Positions 8,694 to 17,154 of a DNA stretch of 64,000 bases are shown here, one piece after another. Origin of the DNA: Actinoplanes sichuanensis (lineage in GTDB: Bacteria; Actinomycetota; Actinomycetes; Mycobacteriales; Micromonosporaceae). Made by a program: the position numbers and the translations under genes. The notes under the pieces are model-generated. The model ran no database searches. It saw nothing but the letters and a program-made list of their open reading frames with translations, and was not told the origin of the DNA. Each line of letters begins with the position of its first letter. The first letter of the stretch is position 1. The stretch covers positions 2,976,001-3,040,000 of the forward strand of contig NZ_AP028461.1 in NCBI RefSeq assembly GCF_033097365.1, read 5' to 3'.

Positions 8694-9055
8694 TGGTCGG
8701 CCCGGGCACCCGCCGCCAGCGCGGACGCCCGCCTCACGAACGCCGTGAGGACCGCGGCATGCGGCGGCGGCACCTCAACATCCAACGTCACCGCCTCACC
8801 GTCCCCGGCCGGCTCGGCCGTGACCGTGAAGACGAAGAAGGAACAGCAGGAACTCTCCCGCGCGGTCAGGTCCCGCACGGTCTCGGCCAGTCCGGCCGGG
8901 CCGGCCAGGGCGAGACGAGCCCGCGTCGGGCCCGTCGTGTCGACGGCGCGGACAGCGGTGACGAACAGATCGTCGAACTCCGCAAGACGTAACGGCTGTT
9001 CGGCGCTGGGCAGGGTGCACACCTCGGGCACCCACCCGGGTTCAACGGCGGTCAT
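8675..9055 (-). CDS. Lead protein of mer-like operon, Cys-Cys motif, function unknown
   Basis: A 126-residue cytoplasmic protein with no helix suited to the membrane. It has a single Cys in EVCTLPSAEQPLRLAEFDDLF (residue 13) and a conserved-looking ARESSCCSFFVFTV with a vicinal Cys pair at 70-71. It is the promoter-proximal gene of the operon. The ATG at 9055 lies eight bases after the -10 of the MerR-type promoter, so the transcript is nearly leaderless; the upstream in-frame ATG at 9094 falls inside the promoter and cannot be used. I infer a metal-binding or chaperone role from the cysteines and context only. Confidence 0.75.
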   Translation of the reverse strand: MTAVEPGWVPEVCTLPSAEQPLRLAEFDDLFVTAVRAVDTTGPTRARLALAGPAGLAETVRDLTARESSCCSFFVFTVTAEPAGDGEAVTLDVEVPPPHAAVLTAFVRRASALAAGARADQWRAAP

Positions 9056-9063
9056 GGCATCGA

Positions 9064-9094
9064 CGGTAAACCTGTACCTGGGTACCGAATGCAA
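9064..9094 (-). promoter_or_regulatory. MerR-type promoter/operator with 19-bp spacer
   Basis: Read on the minus strand, TTGCAT (9094-9089) and TTACCG (9069-9064) form -35 and -10 elements separated by exactly 19 bp, the elongated spacing that MerR activators compensate by twisting DNA. The spacer contains the GC-centred dyad GGTACC-CA-GGTACAGG. The operon start codon follows eight bases after the -10. It matches the established architecture of mer, znt and cue promoters. Confidence 0.8.
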
Positions 9095-9104
9095 GTCGGC
9101 CGGC

Positions 9105-10850
9105 TCAAGGGTTACGGCTGCGCCGTTCGGCCTCCTTGCGGGCGCACTCCTGCAACCTGTGCCGCCAGTCGAGACGGGCGGTGACGGCTGCGGTGTCCTC
9201 GAGGTCGCTGATCGCGGCGAAGACGTCCGGACGGGCCGTCTCCAGCCAGGCGGTGATCGGCTCGTGGGTGCGTTCCACCAGCGCGTCCATGCGGGCGCCG
9301 GCCGTGATCAGGGCTCGGATCACCTCGACGTCGCCCATCCCGTAGGCGGCGGCGACCAGCGGAGTCACCCCGGCCACGTCCGGGGCGTCGACGTCGAGGC
9401 CCTCGGCGAGCAGCCGCTCCAGCAGCGTGAGATCACGCAGGTGCGCCATGAAATGCAGCAGCGTGCGACCCCGGTGATCGCGCACGTGGGCGGAGACACC
9501 GGCGTCGAGCAGCGACACCACCCCTTCGGTGTCGCCGTGCAACGCCAGCCGCATCAGTTCACGGCGCTGCTCGCGCAGACGGCGCGGCAGTCGGGCCGGG
9601 CGGGCGGCCGGCGGCGACGGCACGATGACCTTCACCGGCGGGACCGCCCACGGATCCTCGAAGACGATACGGTGCCGTGGCGGAGGGAGCAGCCCGGCGG
9701 GACCGTTCTCCATGGCGGTCTTGACCGCGAAGCAGCCGCTGCGGCTGCCGCCCAGCGCGACCAGCGTCGTCTCGCGCTGCTCCTCCCGTTCAGTGTGCGG
9801 AATGAGAACCCGCCCGCCCTGCCGGCGAACCTCATGCCACACCCCGCCACAGCGCACCCGCACCGGCTCCGCCGCGGACGCGACGGGACGCGGTGGCCCG
9901 GCCGGAGGCCCGGCCGCGGACGGGAACAACACCGAGTGGATCAAAGGATGCAGGTGATCCGGGTCCAGAAGTCCGAGACTGATCAGGACGGCGTCGAGCG
10001 GCAGCCCGAGACGGTCCAGAGCGACGTAAGCGGTGTGCCGGGGGTAGTCGCGGAAGTCCATGGCGAGCCGCCCGTCCCCGGTCGGGGTGAACGCCAGATT
10101 CGGGCCGGCGGCGATCCGGCCGGAGCTGGTCGCAGCGGCTTCACGGACCGCGTGGACGATCTCCGGCAGCCGGTGCCAGTACCCGGCGACCAGCCTCCGA
10201 TTCACCTGCAGATGCTGCTCGTCGATGTCGACTCCCAGGTCCGCCCACGTCTGCCGGAAACGGTCGGTGTCGTGCAGGTCCCAGATGAGCTGGTCGTGCG
10301 GGGCCGGTGCCAGGCCGTACCAGGTCAGCAGCTCGTCGGTGTGGCGGACATCCCACAGGTGCCGGGGCCGATCAGGATCCATGCGCTGGTGCCACGTGCA
10401 CGGCTCACGGGCGTGGCTGCCGGGAGAGGAGTCCGGCGGCGGGGACGTCGGCAGCTGCCCGGACGTCAGGAACAGCCGTAGCCGCTGACGGCCGTAGCCG
10501 GTGCGCGGGCTCCCCACCGCCAGGACCAGGTCGTCGTCGTAGCGGGCGAGTACCGACACCCGCCTCGGTGACAGGGCGGTGTGGCCGGTACTCGGGCGTC
10601 GAGGCAGATGCCAACGCAGCAGTTCGGGGGCGAGGTGCCGGAGATCCTCCTCGATCCGGCCGGTGGTGGCCGTACCGTATCGGGTCTTCGAAAGGTCGAG
10701 ATCAACCGCGACGTCGGCGGCATCGCAGGCGCCCCGCCAATCGCCGGCGAGGCGGCGTTCCGTCGCCCGATGGATCATCGGGGCGGGCACCGCGTAGCGG
10801 CGGACGATGCTCCAACCCCGCGCGGCGGCTTCGGTGAGGATCACCGCCAC
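9105..10850 (-). CDS. Ankyrin-repeat protein with large uncharacterised N-terminal region
   Basis: A 581-residue protein. Residues about 425-545 form ankyrin-type repeats, for example HGDTEGVVSLLDAGVSAHVR, GRTLLHFMAHLRDLTLLERL and GVTPLVAAAYGMGDVEVIRA. The first 420 residues do not match anything I recognise; they are rich in Trp, Arg and Pro and contain LARYDDDLVLAVGSP and HLWDVRHTDELLTWYGL. There is no signal peptide. The start is GTG 10850, but TAGGTT at 10856-10851 lies seven bases before GTG 10844, so a leaderless start two codons later is possible. A role as a protein-interaction scaffold is inferred from the repeats. Confidence 0.75.
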   Translation of the reverse strand: MAVILTEAAARGWSIVRRYAVPAPMIHRATERRLAGDWRGACDAADVAVDLDLSKTRYGTATTGRIEEDLRHLAPELLRWHLPRRPSTGHTALSPRRVSVLARYDDDLVLAVGSPRTGYGRQRLRLFLTSGQLPTSPPPDSSPGSHAREPCTWHQRMDPDRPRHLWDVRHTDELLTWYGLAPAPHDQLIWDLHDTDRFRQTWADLGVDIDEQHLQVNRRLVAGYWHRLPEIVHAVREAAATSSGRIAAGPNLAFTPTGDGRLAMDFRDYPRHTAYVALDRLGLPLDAVLISLGLLDPDHLHPLIHSVLFPSAAGPPAGPPRPVASAAEPVRVRCGGVWHEVRRQGGRVLIPHTEREEQRETTLVALGGSRSGCFAVKTAMENGPAGLLPPPRHRIVFEDPWAVPPVKVIVPSPPAARPARLPRRLREQRRELMRLALHGDTEGVVSLLDAGVSAHVRDHRGRTLLHFMAHLRDLTLLERLLAEGLDVDAPDVAGVTPLVAAAYGMGDVEVIRALITAGARMDALVERTHEPITAWLETARPDVFAAISDLEDTAAVTARLDWRHRLQECARKEAERRSRNP

Positions 10851-10867
10851 AACCTAACCGCCGGGGG

Positions 10868-12742
10868 TTACGCGCCCTGCCAGCCCAGCAGGTTCCACTG
10901 CCACAGGAACCAGGTCAGCGCCACCATCCCGGCCAGCAGCGCCACCTGATGGATCCGGGCGGCCACCCCGGCGCCGCTGCCGCGCCAACTCCGGACCGTC
11001 AGACCGGTTGCGATCACCGCCACCGCCAGCGCCACGACCGGCAGACCGAGCAACAACCGGAAGCTCAGCGGTACGCCGTAGAGGAACTCACCGGACAGCG
11101 CCAGCAGTGTGATCATCAGCCCGGCCAGGAACACCACACCGAGCACCCCCGCGCCGACCGCCAGCCGCCGCGCGATCCGCCACGTGCGGGTCGTCGTCAC
11201 CGGGCGCCGCCGGATCCGGCGCACCAGCGCGCCGATCGGCAGCACCAGCGCGGCCAGGACCGGCAGCAGCAGCACCGACAGCACACCCAGATTGACCGGA
11301 ATCGTCTCGGCGGGCGACATCAGTTCGGCCGCCGACCCGTCGGTGGCGACATAACGCGTGCCGGTCGGGAACACCAGCCGGTCACCGTCGTCGGCCTGAT
11401 ATCGGCCGTCGTCCTGCCGGGTCCACGTCTTGCCCCGGAACGTCACCACCCCGGCGTCGTCGACGGCCAGCCTCGACGGCGAGAGCAGCGTGGTCAACTT
11501 CTCGAACGTCGACGCGTTGTGCCGGGTCGGTTTGTAGAAACCGGCCCGCGGCACACCACCGGCATCGGCCGGCTGCCCGGTGCCGGTCCCCGCGGGTCCC
11601 GGAGCGAACCTGTCGAAGAACGCGTCGACGAGTTTCAGCATCTCCGCAGTGCCGCCGGTGAGGCTGTTCAGCGACATGAACAACCCGAGATCGCAGTCCG
11701 GCAGCAGCATCAGCAGGCTCGTGAAACCCTCCCAGCCACCGTCGTGCATCAGCACCCGATGCCCGTTGACCGTGCGTTCCTTGAACCCGTGGGCGTACCC
11801 GTCGATCCGCGGGTCGGCGGTGAACGACCGCTCATGCATCCGAGCCATCGTCGGTGCGGCGAGGATCCGTCCCGGGCCGTGGCCGAGATGAGCGTTCATG
11901 AACTCGGCCATGTCCACGGCGGTGGTCGTCACCGACCCGTCCGGTGGCATCTGGTCGAACGTGAACGGATACACCTTCGGCGGGTTCACGTCGGTGTCGT
12001 AACTGCGGGCCAGATCCGGGGCCAGCGCGGCGGGCACCGGCTCGGCGGCGGTACTGCGTGTCATGCGCAGCGGGTCGAGCAGGTGCCGCTGAACGTACCG
12101 ATCGTACGGTTCACCGCTGACCTCACTGACGATGTGCCCGGCCAGCGCGGCACCGAAGTTGGAATAAGCGGAGATCTCACCCGGCGGCCGGATCCGGTCC
12201 GGCAGGTGATCGGCCAGATACCGGCCCAACGGCGGCACATCCTCCGCCCGGCGAGCACCCGTGCCGGTGATGAAGTCCTCGAACCCGGCGGTATGGCTCA
12301 TCAGATGCCGCAACGTCACCGGCTGCGGATAGGTGTCCGGCACCTGAAGATCGGTCAGATACCGGTTCACGTCGGTGTCCAGGTCGAGACGACCGGCCTG
12401 CACCTGCTGCATCACCGCGGTCCACGTGAACAGTTTGGAGATCGACGCGATCCGCACCAGCGAACGGGACGCGTCGAACGGCACCGCACGTTCGGTGTCG
12501 GCCGACCCGTACCCCTGGGCGAACGCCGTCGCCCCACCGGCCGCGACCGACACGACGGCGCCGGGCACCCGGTCGGCCGCCAACCTTGCGGGCAGCGCAC
12601 CGTCGAAGAACTCGGCCACCGCGGCGGGCGTCACCGGTGGGCACGCGACCGGCGCCGCACCGGCTCGCCGGGCGGGCACGGCCGGCACTGCTGCGCAGCC
12701 GATCAACAAGCCGATCAGCGTACGGCGGAGAAGGTTTCGCAT
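10868..12742 (-). CDS. Membrane-anchored serine beta-lactamase-like hydrolase
   Basis: A 624-residue exported protein of the class C beta-lactamase/DD-peptidase fold. A signal peptide (RRTLIGLLIGCAAVPAVPAR) is followed by the catalytic domain with SxxK as RIASISKLFTW, the YxN motif as SAYSNFGAAL and a late HDGGWEGF in the KTG/HxG position. After a linker domain, residues about 475-620 hold four hydrophobic membrane segments, so the enzyme sits outside on a membrane anchor. Such proteins are usually esterases or D-aminopeptidases of cell-wall metabolism rather than resistance enzymes. It is divergent from the two-component system at 12886. Confidence 0.9.
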   Translation of the reverse strand: MRNLLRRTLIGLLIGCAAVPAVPARRAGAAPVACPPVTPAAVAEFFDGALPARLAADRVPGAVVSVAAGGATAFAQGYGSADTERAVPFDASRSLVRIASISKLFTWTAVMQQVQAGRLDLDTDVNRYLTDLQVPDTYPQPVTLRHLMSHTAGFEDFITGTGARRAEDVPPLGRYLADHLPDRIRPPGEISAYSNFGAALAGHIVSEVSGEPYDRYVQRHLLDPLRMTRSTAAEPVPAALAPDLARSYDTDVNPPKVYPFTFDQMPPDGSVTTTAVDMAEFMNAHLGHGPGRILAAPTMARMHERSFTADPRIDGYAHGFKERTVNGHRVLMHDGGWEGFTSLLMLLPDCDLGLFMSLNSLTGGTAEMLKLVDAFFDRFAPGPAGTGTGQPADAGGVPRAGFYKPTRHNASTFEKLTTLLSPSRLAVDDAGVVTFRGKTWTRQDDGRYQADDGDRLVFPTGTRYVATDGSAAELMSPAETIPVNLGVLSVLLLPVLAALVLPIGALVRRIRRRPVTTTRTWRIARRLAVGAGVLGVVFLAGLMITLLALSGEFLYGVPLSFRLLLGLPVVALAVAVIATGLTVRSWRGSGAGVAARIHQVALLAGMVALTWFLWQWNLLGWQGA

Positions 12743-12885
12743 GATGCCGAGCCTTCCGTCGGCGGGGGTGGGGGCACATCGCCGCGCGGTCGACTCCGGA
12801 ACCCCACGAAAGACGCAGACGGCGGGCCGTTTTCGTCGACGAAAGTCGGAGTGGCCGCCGGGGCCGCGTTGCCTACGCTGCCTTC

Positions 12886-13962
12886 ATGCAGATCCCGCGG
12901 CGCACCCTGATCGACGGCGCGCTGGTGCTGACCTGTCTCGTGCTGACCCTGCTGGCGATCAAGACACCCTGGTCACCACTGCCGTGGCCGGTCGTGGCAG
13001 CCGCCGGCCTGCTGGGCAGTGCGGCGATGTGGCCCCGCCGCCGACGGCCGATGCTCAGCGCGGTGGCCGGGGCGGTCGCGTTCGCGCTGGCCGGCAACCC
13101 CGGACCGCTGTTCATCGGCGTCTACAGCGGCGCCCGGTACGCGCCCCGCCTGAACGCCTGGCTGTGCGGGATCGCCGGCTGGGTCGGTTTCGTCACGTGG
13201 TCCTGGTTCGACTCCGGGCAGCTGACCATCGACAACATCGTCTTCCCACCGCTGGGTATCGCCCTGATCGTCCTGGCCGGGATCAACCAGGCCACCCGCG
13301 ACGCACTGCTGGCCTCGCTGCAGGAGCAGGCCCGGGCCGCCGACGAACAGGCCCGCGCCGCCGAACGCACCCGCATCGCCCGGGAGATGCACGACGTCCT
13401 GGCCCACAAGATGTCCCTGATCGCCCTCTACGCCGGTGCCCTCGAACTACGGGCCACCGACGACCCGAAACTGCGCGACGGTACGGTACTGATCCGCACC
13501 ACCGCCCGGGAGGCCCTCGTCGAACTGCGTGAGGTGCTCGGCGTACTGCGTACCGACGACACCACCGAACAGTTCGCCGACCTGACCGCCCTCGTCGCCG
13601 CGTCCACCCGGGCCGGACACCCGGTCGAGCTGCACGACGACGCCGGCGACCTGCCCGCGGCCACCGCCCGGGTCGTCTACCGCGTGGTCCAGGAGGGCCT
13701 GACCAACGCCCACAAACACGCCCCCGCGGCGTTGACCACCGTGTCGGTCGGCCGCACCGACGACGGCAGCGTGGCCGTGGCCGTCCACAACAGGACCGGA
13801 AACACGGCGATGGACCTGCCCGGCTCCGGCGCCGGACTGGTCGGCCTCGCCGAACGGATCCGGCTGGTCGGCGGCTCGTTGCGCAGCGGCCCGACAGCCG
13901 GTGCGGGCTGGCAGTTGTCCGCCGTCGTACCCTGGCTGGATCCCCGACCGGAGGCGACGTGA
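12886..13962 (+). CDS. Sensor histidine kinase, NarL/HisKA_3 type
   Basis: A 358-residue membrane kinase. About five hydrophobic segments fill residues 10-145. A coiled linker (EQARAADEQARAAERTRIAR) leads to the dimerisation box REMHDVLAHKMSLIALY with phospho-acceptor His169. The HATPase domain has VVQEGLTNAHKHAP as N-box and GSGAGLVGLAERIRLVGG as G-box. TACGCT at 12874-12879 lies six bases before the ATG, so the mRNA is probably leaderless. Its GTGA overlap with the response regulator marks a single operon. The signal is unknown; the divergent cell-envelope hydrolase is a plausible target. Confidence 0.93.
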   Translation: MQIPRRTLIDGALVLTCLVLTLLAIKTPWSPLPWPVVAAAGLLGSAAMWPRRRRPMLSAVAGAVAFALAGNPGPLFIGVYSGARYAPRLNAWLCGIAGWVGFVTWSWFDSGQLTIDNIVFPPLGIALIVLAGINQATRDALLASLQEQARAADEQARAAERTRIAREMHDVLAHKMSLIALYAGALELRATDDPKLRDGTVLIRTTAREALVELREVLGVLRTDDTTEQFADLTALVAASTRAGHPVELHDDAGDLPAATARVVYRVVQEGLTNAHKHAPAALTTVSVGRTDDGSVAVAVHNRTGNTAMDLPGSGAGLVGLAERIRLVGGSLRSGPTAGAGWQLSAVVPWLDPRPEAT

Positions 13963-14612
13963 TCTCAGTACTGCTCGCCGACGACGAGGCGCTGATCCGG
14001 GCCGGCCTGCGGATGATCCTGGAGACCGCCGACGACCTGCTCGTCGTCGCCGAGGCAGGCGACGGTCACGCGGCGGTCGCCGCCGTCGACCGGCACCGCC
14101 CCGACGTCGTCCTGATGGACATCCGCATGCCGCACCTCGACGGCCTCGACGCCACCGCGACGATCCGGACCCGGCCGCAGCCACCGTCGGTGATCGTGCT
14201 GACCACGTTCAACACCGACCACGACGTGTTCCGCGCCCTCGAAGTCGGCGCCACCGGCTTCCTCCTCAAAGACACCCCACCGGCAGATCTTCTCCGAGCG
14301 GTACGCCTCGCCGCCGCCGGCGACGCCATGCTCTCACCGAGCGTGACCCGCCGGGTGATCCAACGCTTCACCGCCGAAGACCGGTCCCGCCCCCGAGCCG
14401 AAGCCCTCCAACGCCTCGAACCACTGACCGAACGCGAACGGGAGGTGCTCGTCGAGATCGGCGCCGGCCTCACCAACGCCGAGATCGCCCGCACCCTGCA
14501 CATGAGCGAGGCGACCGTGAAAAGCCACGTCACCCGGCTGTTCGAGAAGCTCGCCGCCACCAACCGCGTCCAGTTGGCCATCACCGCGTTCCGCGCCGGC
14601 CTGGTCGAATAA
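13959..14612 (+). CDS. NarL/LuxR-family response regulator
   Basis: A 217-residue response regulator and partner of the upstream kinase, with which it overlaps by four bases (GTGA). The receiver domain has the acidic pair in LLADDEALIRAG, phospho-acceptor Asp54 in VVLMDIRMPHLDG, the Thr in VIVLTTF and the Lys in FLLKDTPP. The C-terminal LuxR helix-turn-helix reads LTEREREVLVEIGAGLTNAE followed by MSEATVKSHVTRLFEKL. It should bind DNA as a phosphorylated dimer. No target operator is obvious in the divergent 12743-12885 region. Confidence 0.94.
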   Translation: MISVLLADDEALIRAGLRMILETADDLLVVAEAGDGHAAVAAVDRHRPDVVLMDIRMPHLDGLDATATIRTRPQPPSVIVLTTFNTDHDVFRALEVGATGFLLKDTPPADLLRAVRLAAAGDAMLSPSVTRRVIQRFTAEDRSRPRAEALQRLEPLTEREREVLVEIGAGLTNAEIARTLHMSEATVKSHVTRLFEKLAATNRVQLAITAFRAGLVE

Positions 14613-14625
14613 CCGCCACCAGCCG

Positions 14626-16071
14626 TCAGCCGGACTCCTCGGAGGTATCAAGATCGCGGTGATGGAGCAACAGGCGGTTGCAGTAGAAGATCCGGACAGT
14701 GAGCAGCGTGTCGATGTTCGCCAGAGTCGGACCGAGGTACTCATCTCGGTGCTCAGCGCTACTCAGTAGACTGACGGTGACGGAAGCGGCCGCAAAACCG
14801 CCGAGGAGCACCGCTGTACGGGTCATCGCCGCCGGTGACTGCGCGATGAGCCCCCACAGATCGTGAATTCGGCCACCGACGCCTGAACGGATGTCATCGT
14901 CGGGTAGGAACGGGAGTTCGGACGACGCGAGTTGCTGGACCACCACGTCCGGGCCGATCCATTGCTGAGCGGTAGCCCGATCGACCAGCACGATGCCGAG
15001 AACCTCGAGGCACGTGAAAACGGCCAGGCCGACCGCGATGGTGAGGCCCGATTGACGCAGCCCGGCCGCAAGCCACAGATTCCATTTCTGGATCGGGGTG
15101 CGAGTGTGGTCCGGCGCCCCCACGCCCTCGTCGTCGATGAAGTCCTCCGCGGGAGTTCCGCAGAGGCGGCCCGCGTCGATGCGCCGTCCGCGCAACTGAC
15201 TCGACTGGCGGCGCAGGACCACTGCGGTCGGTAGTAGTGCAACGAACCAGATGATGACCAGTGCGATGAAGACGCGCGTCCAGGTGAGCTGGTTCGTCAT
15301 CTGCCACGTCTCCGCGGAGAAGAAGATGAACAGGACGGCGATGAACGCGACCGGGATGACCTGGGCCTGGACGGTGGTGAGGGCGCGACGGTGGTCGAAC
15401 GTCGCCTTCAGGGAATGCCATATCAGGCGCAGGACACCGAACTTCGCAGTGAGCCAGGACACCGCCAGGATCACGAGAAACCATTTCGCGATCCGGACGG
15501 TCGCCAAGGCGATGAATTCCGGTAGATAACCGGGGTCGTACGAATACAGGTAGGAATATCCATACTCGTCGCAATAGCTCAACGGTTGGCCGCCGATGCA
15601 GTACGGCCACCCGTATTCGCGTTCCAGTTCGTCGTACGGCATAGCGAGACTGCCGAGCCCTTCGACACCGACGGAGTCGCTGAGGACGGCCAAAGCGACG
15701 GCCGGCGCGAGTAGGCATCCGATGATCCAAAGCGCGGCCCGCCACGTTCGCAGCCGCCCGAACTGGACGTGCCGACTCAGAAACGCGTGTGTCGGGGCCG
15801 CCAGACCTGCAGCGGCAACGACGACGGTGGCGAGGTCGACAAGGATGGCGAAGGGAAAGAGCACTGAGAACGGGCTGTCAGCGTCGGCCAGCACCACTGT
15901 CGAACTGAGTGACGTCAGAGACACCAGGCCCAGCATGGCGGCGTTGATGATGACGAGCACCGTCAGAGCCGGGCGGAGCGGCGCAAAATCAGGACGGTCT
16001 GTTTCGATGAATGTGGGAAATCCCTGACGCTGGAACCAGTCATCGGTGGCTCGGACTGCCGTGTCGTTCAC
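14626..16071 (-). CDS. Polytopic membrane protein of unknown function
   Basis: A 481-residue integral membrane protein with about eight hydrophobic segments, including ALTVLVIINAAMLGLVSL near the N-terminus, PFAILVDLATVVVAAAGLAA, KWFLVILAVSWLTAKFGV and AVLLGGFAAASVTVSLL near the end. A Tyr/Glu-rich extracytoplasmic loop sits around residues 150-185 (EREYGWPYC, DEYGYSYLYSYDPGY). I recognise no transport or enzyme motif. It starts at GTG and ends convergently 13 bp from the response regulator. Third-position G+C looks lower than in its neighbours, which may point to acquisition or relaxed selection. Confidence 0.75.
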   Translation of the reverse strand: MNDTAVRATDDWFQRQGFPTFIETDRPDFAPLRPALTVLVIINAAMLGLVSLTSLSSTVVLADADSPFSVLFPFAILVDLATVVVAAAGLAAPTHAFLSRHVQFGRLRTWRAALWIIGCLLAPAVALAVLSDSVGVEGLGSLAMPYDELEREYGWPYCIGGQPLSYCDEYGYSYLYSYDPGYLPEFIALATVRIAKWFLVILAVSWLTAKFGVLRLIWHSLKATFDHRRALTTVQAQVIPVAFIAVLFIFFSAETWQMTNQLTWTRVFIALVIIWFVALLPTAVVLRRQSSQLRGRRIDAGRLCGTPAEDFIDDEGVGAPDHTRTPIQKWNLWLAAGLRQSGLTIAVGLAVFTCLEVLGIVLVDRATAQQWIGPDVVVQQLASSELPFLPDDDIRSGVGGRIHDLWGLIAQSPAAMTRTAVLLGGFAAASVTVSLLSSAEHRDEYLGPTLANIDTLLTVRIFYCNRLLLHHRDLDTSEESG

Positions 16072-16138
16072 CCGGATGACCTTGCATCGAAGCCGTTCAT
16101 GATCGCCATCGGCATATCGGCGGGCGGGGCGCAGCGCC

Positions 16139-17020
16139 CTACCGGGGCCGACCCGCCGACGAGGGCGCCACCCAACTGGCCAACATCCGCAGACGCTCCT
16201 CGTCCGCCGACCCCGGCTCGGCGGTGCAGACGCTCAGCATCGGGCCGTCCTGCACCGCGATCGGCAGGTTCATCGAGTGGTACGCCAAGGTCAGCGGCCC
16301 GGCGAACGGATGCCGGAACACCTTCGTACCCCGGTAGTTGATCACGATGTTGTGGGCCTGCCAGCGGGCCCGGAACTCGCCACTGACCTCGGACAACTCA
16401 CCCACCAGATCGTGCAGGGCCTGATCGCAGTGGGCCCGGCCGACCTCGGTGCGCAGCAGACCGACCAGCACGTCGGCCGTCGCCTCCCAGTTGCCGTGGA
16501 ACTCCCGCGCCGCGGGGACGAGGAAGTGAAAACGCGCCAGGTTGGGCTGCTCCGCGCTGTCGAACAGCGGCGCATACAACGCCCGGCCCAGCGGATTGAT
16601 CGCCAGCACGTCCAGCTTCTTGCTGGTCACCATGGCGCTGGACAACGTCATGCTGTCGAGCAACCACTGCACGGTCGGCGGCAGCTCGACCCTCGCCGCG
16701 GTGGCCGGGCACTCCCGCGCCGAACCGCCCGGCGTCTCGGCCCGGGCGACCCGAGCCATGTCGAACAGGTAGATCCGCTCCTCGTCATCCAGCCGCAACG
16801 CCCGCGCCACCGCCTCCAACACGTCATACGACACGTCACGGATGTGGCCCTTCTCCAACCGGGTGTACCACTCCGTACTGACCCCGGCGAGCACCGCCAC
16901 CTCCTCGCGCCGCAGCCCCGGCACCCGACGCCGGGCGCCCCCGGGCAACCCCGCCTGAGCAGGCGTGATGCGGGCCCGGCGGCTGATCAGGAACTCGCGG
17001 ACGGCGATGCGGTTGTTCAC
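16139..17020 (-). CDS. XRE-family regulator with MmyB-like ligand-binding domain
   Basis: A 293-residue repressor-type regulator. The N-terminal helix-turn-helix spans about residues 10-75 (RRARITPAQAGLP, then GLRREEVAVLAGVSTEWYTRLE). The rest is the MmyB-type C-terminal domain: LDVLAINPLGRALYAPLF, a central FHGNWEATADVLVGLLR and a final FRHPFAGPLTLAYHSM. I start it at GTG 17020, because longer frames add Arg-rich sequence foreign to the family. It diverges from the alcohol dehydrogenase at 17155, and in actinomycetes such regulators typically control the divergent oxidoreductase. Confidence 0.9.
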   Translation of the reverse strand: MNNRIAVREFLISRRARITPAQAGLPGGARRRVPGLRREEVAVLAGVSTEWYTRLEKGHIRDVSYDVLEAVARALRLDDEERIYLFDMARVARAETPGGSARECPATAARVELPPTVQWLLDSMTLSSAMVTSKKLDVLAINPLGRALYAPLFDSAEQPNLARFHFLVPAAREFHGNWEATADVLVGLLRTEVGRAHCDQALHDLVGELSEVSGEFRARWQAHNIVINYRGTKVFRHPFAGPLTLAYHSMNLPIAVQDGPMLSVCTAEPGSADEERLRMLASWVAPSSAGRPR

Positions 17021-17154
17021 GCCGACCACGGTACGTCGCCGCCCGACCGTCAAGGGGGTGGCGTTTCTCCCCGATGAGCCGAGCCTGGAACACCCCGCAC
17101 CGCGGGTCTTGCATGGGTGCCACGAGACCCCACGTTCGAGGAGCAACACCGAAA

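Noticed and set aside
8235..9055. Calling the cassette a mercury-resistance operon
   Set aside because: No mercuric reductase or organomercurial lyase in the window; cysteine pattern alone does not separate Hg from other thiophilic metals.
10949..12910. Plus-strand 653-codon frame opposite the serine hydrolase
   Set aside because: Antisense shadow rich in Arg, Gln and His; the hydrolase on the minus strand has signal peptide, SxxK and YxN.
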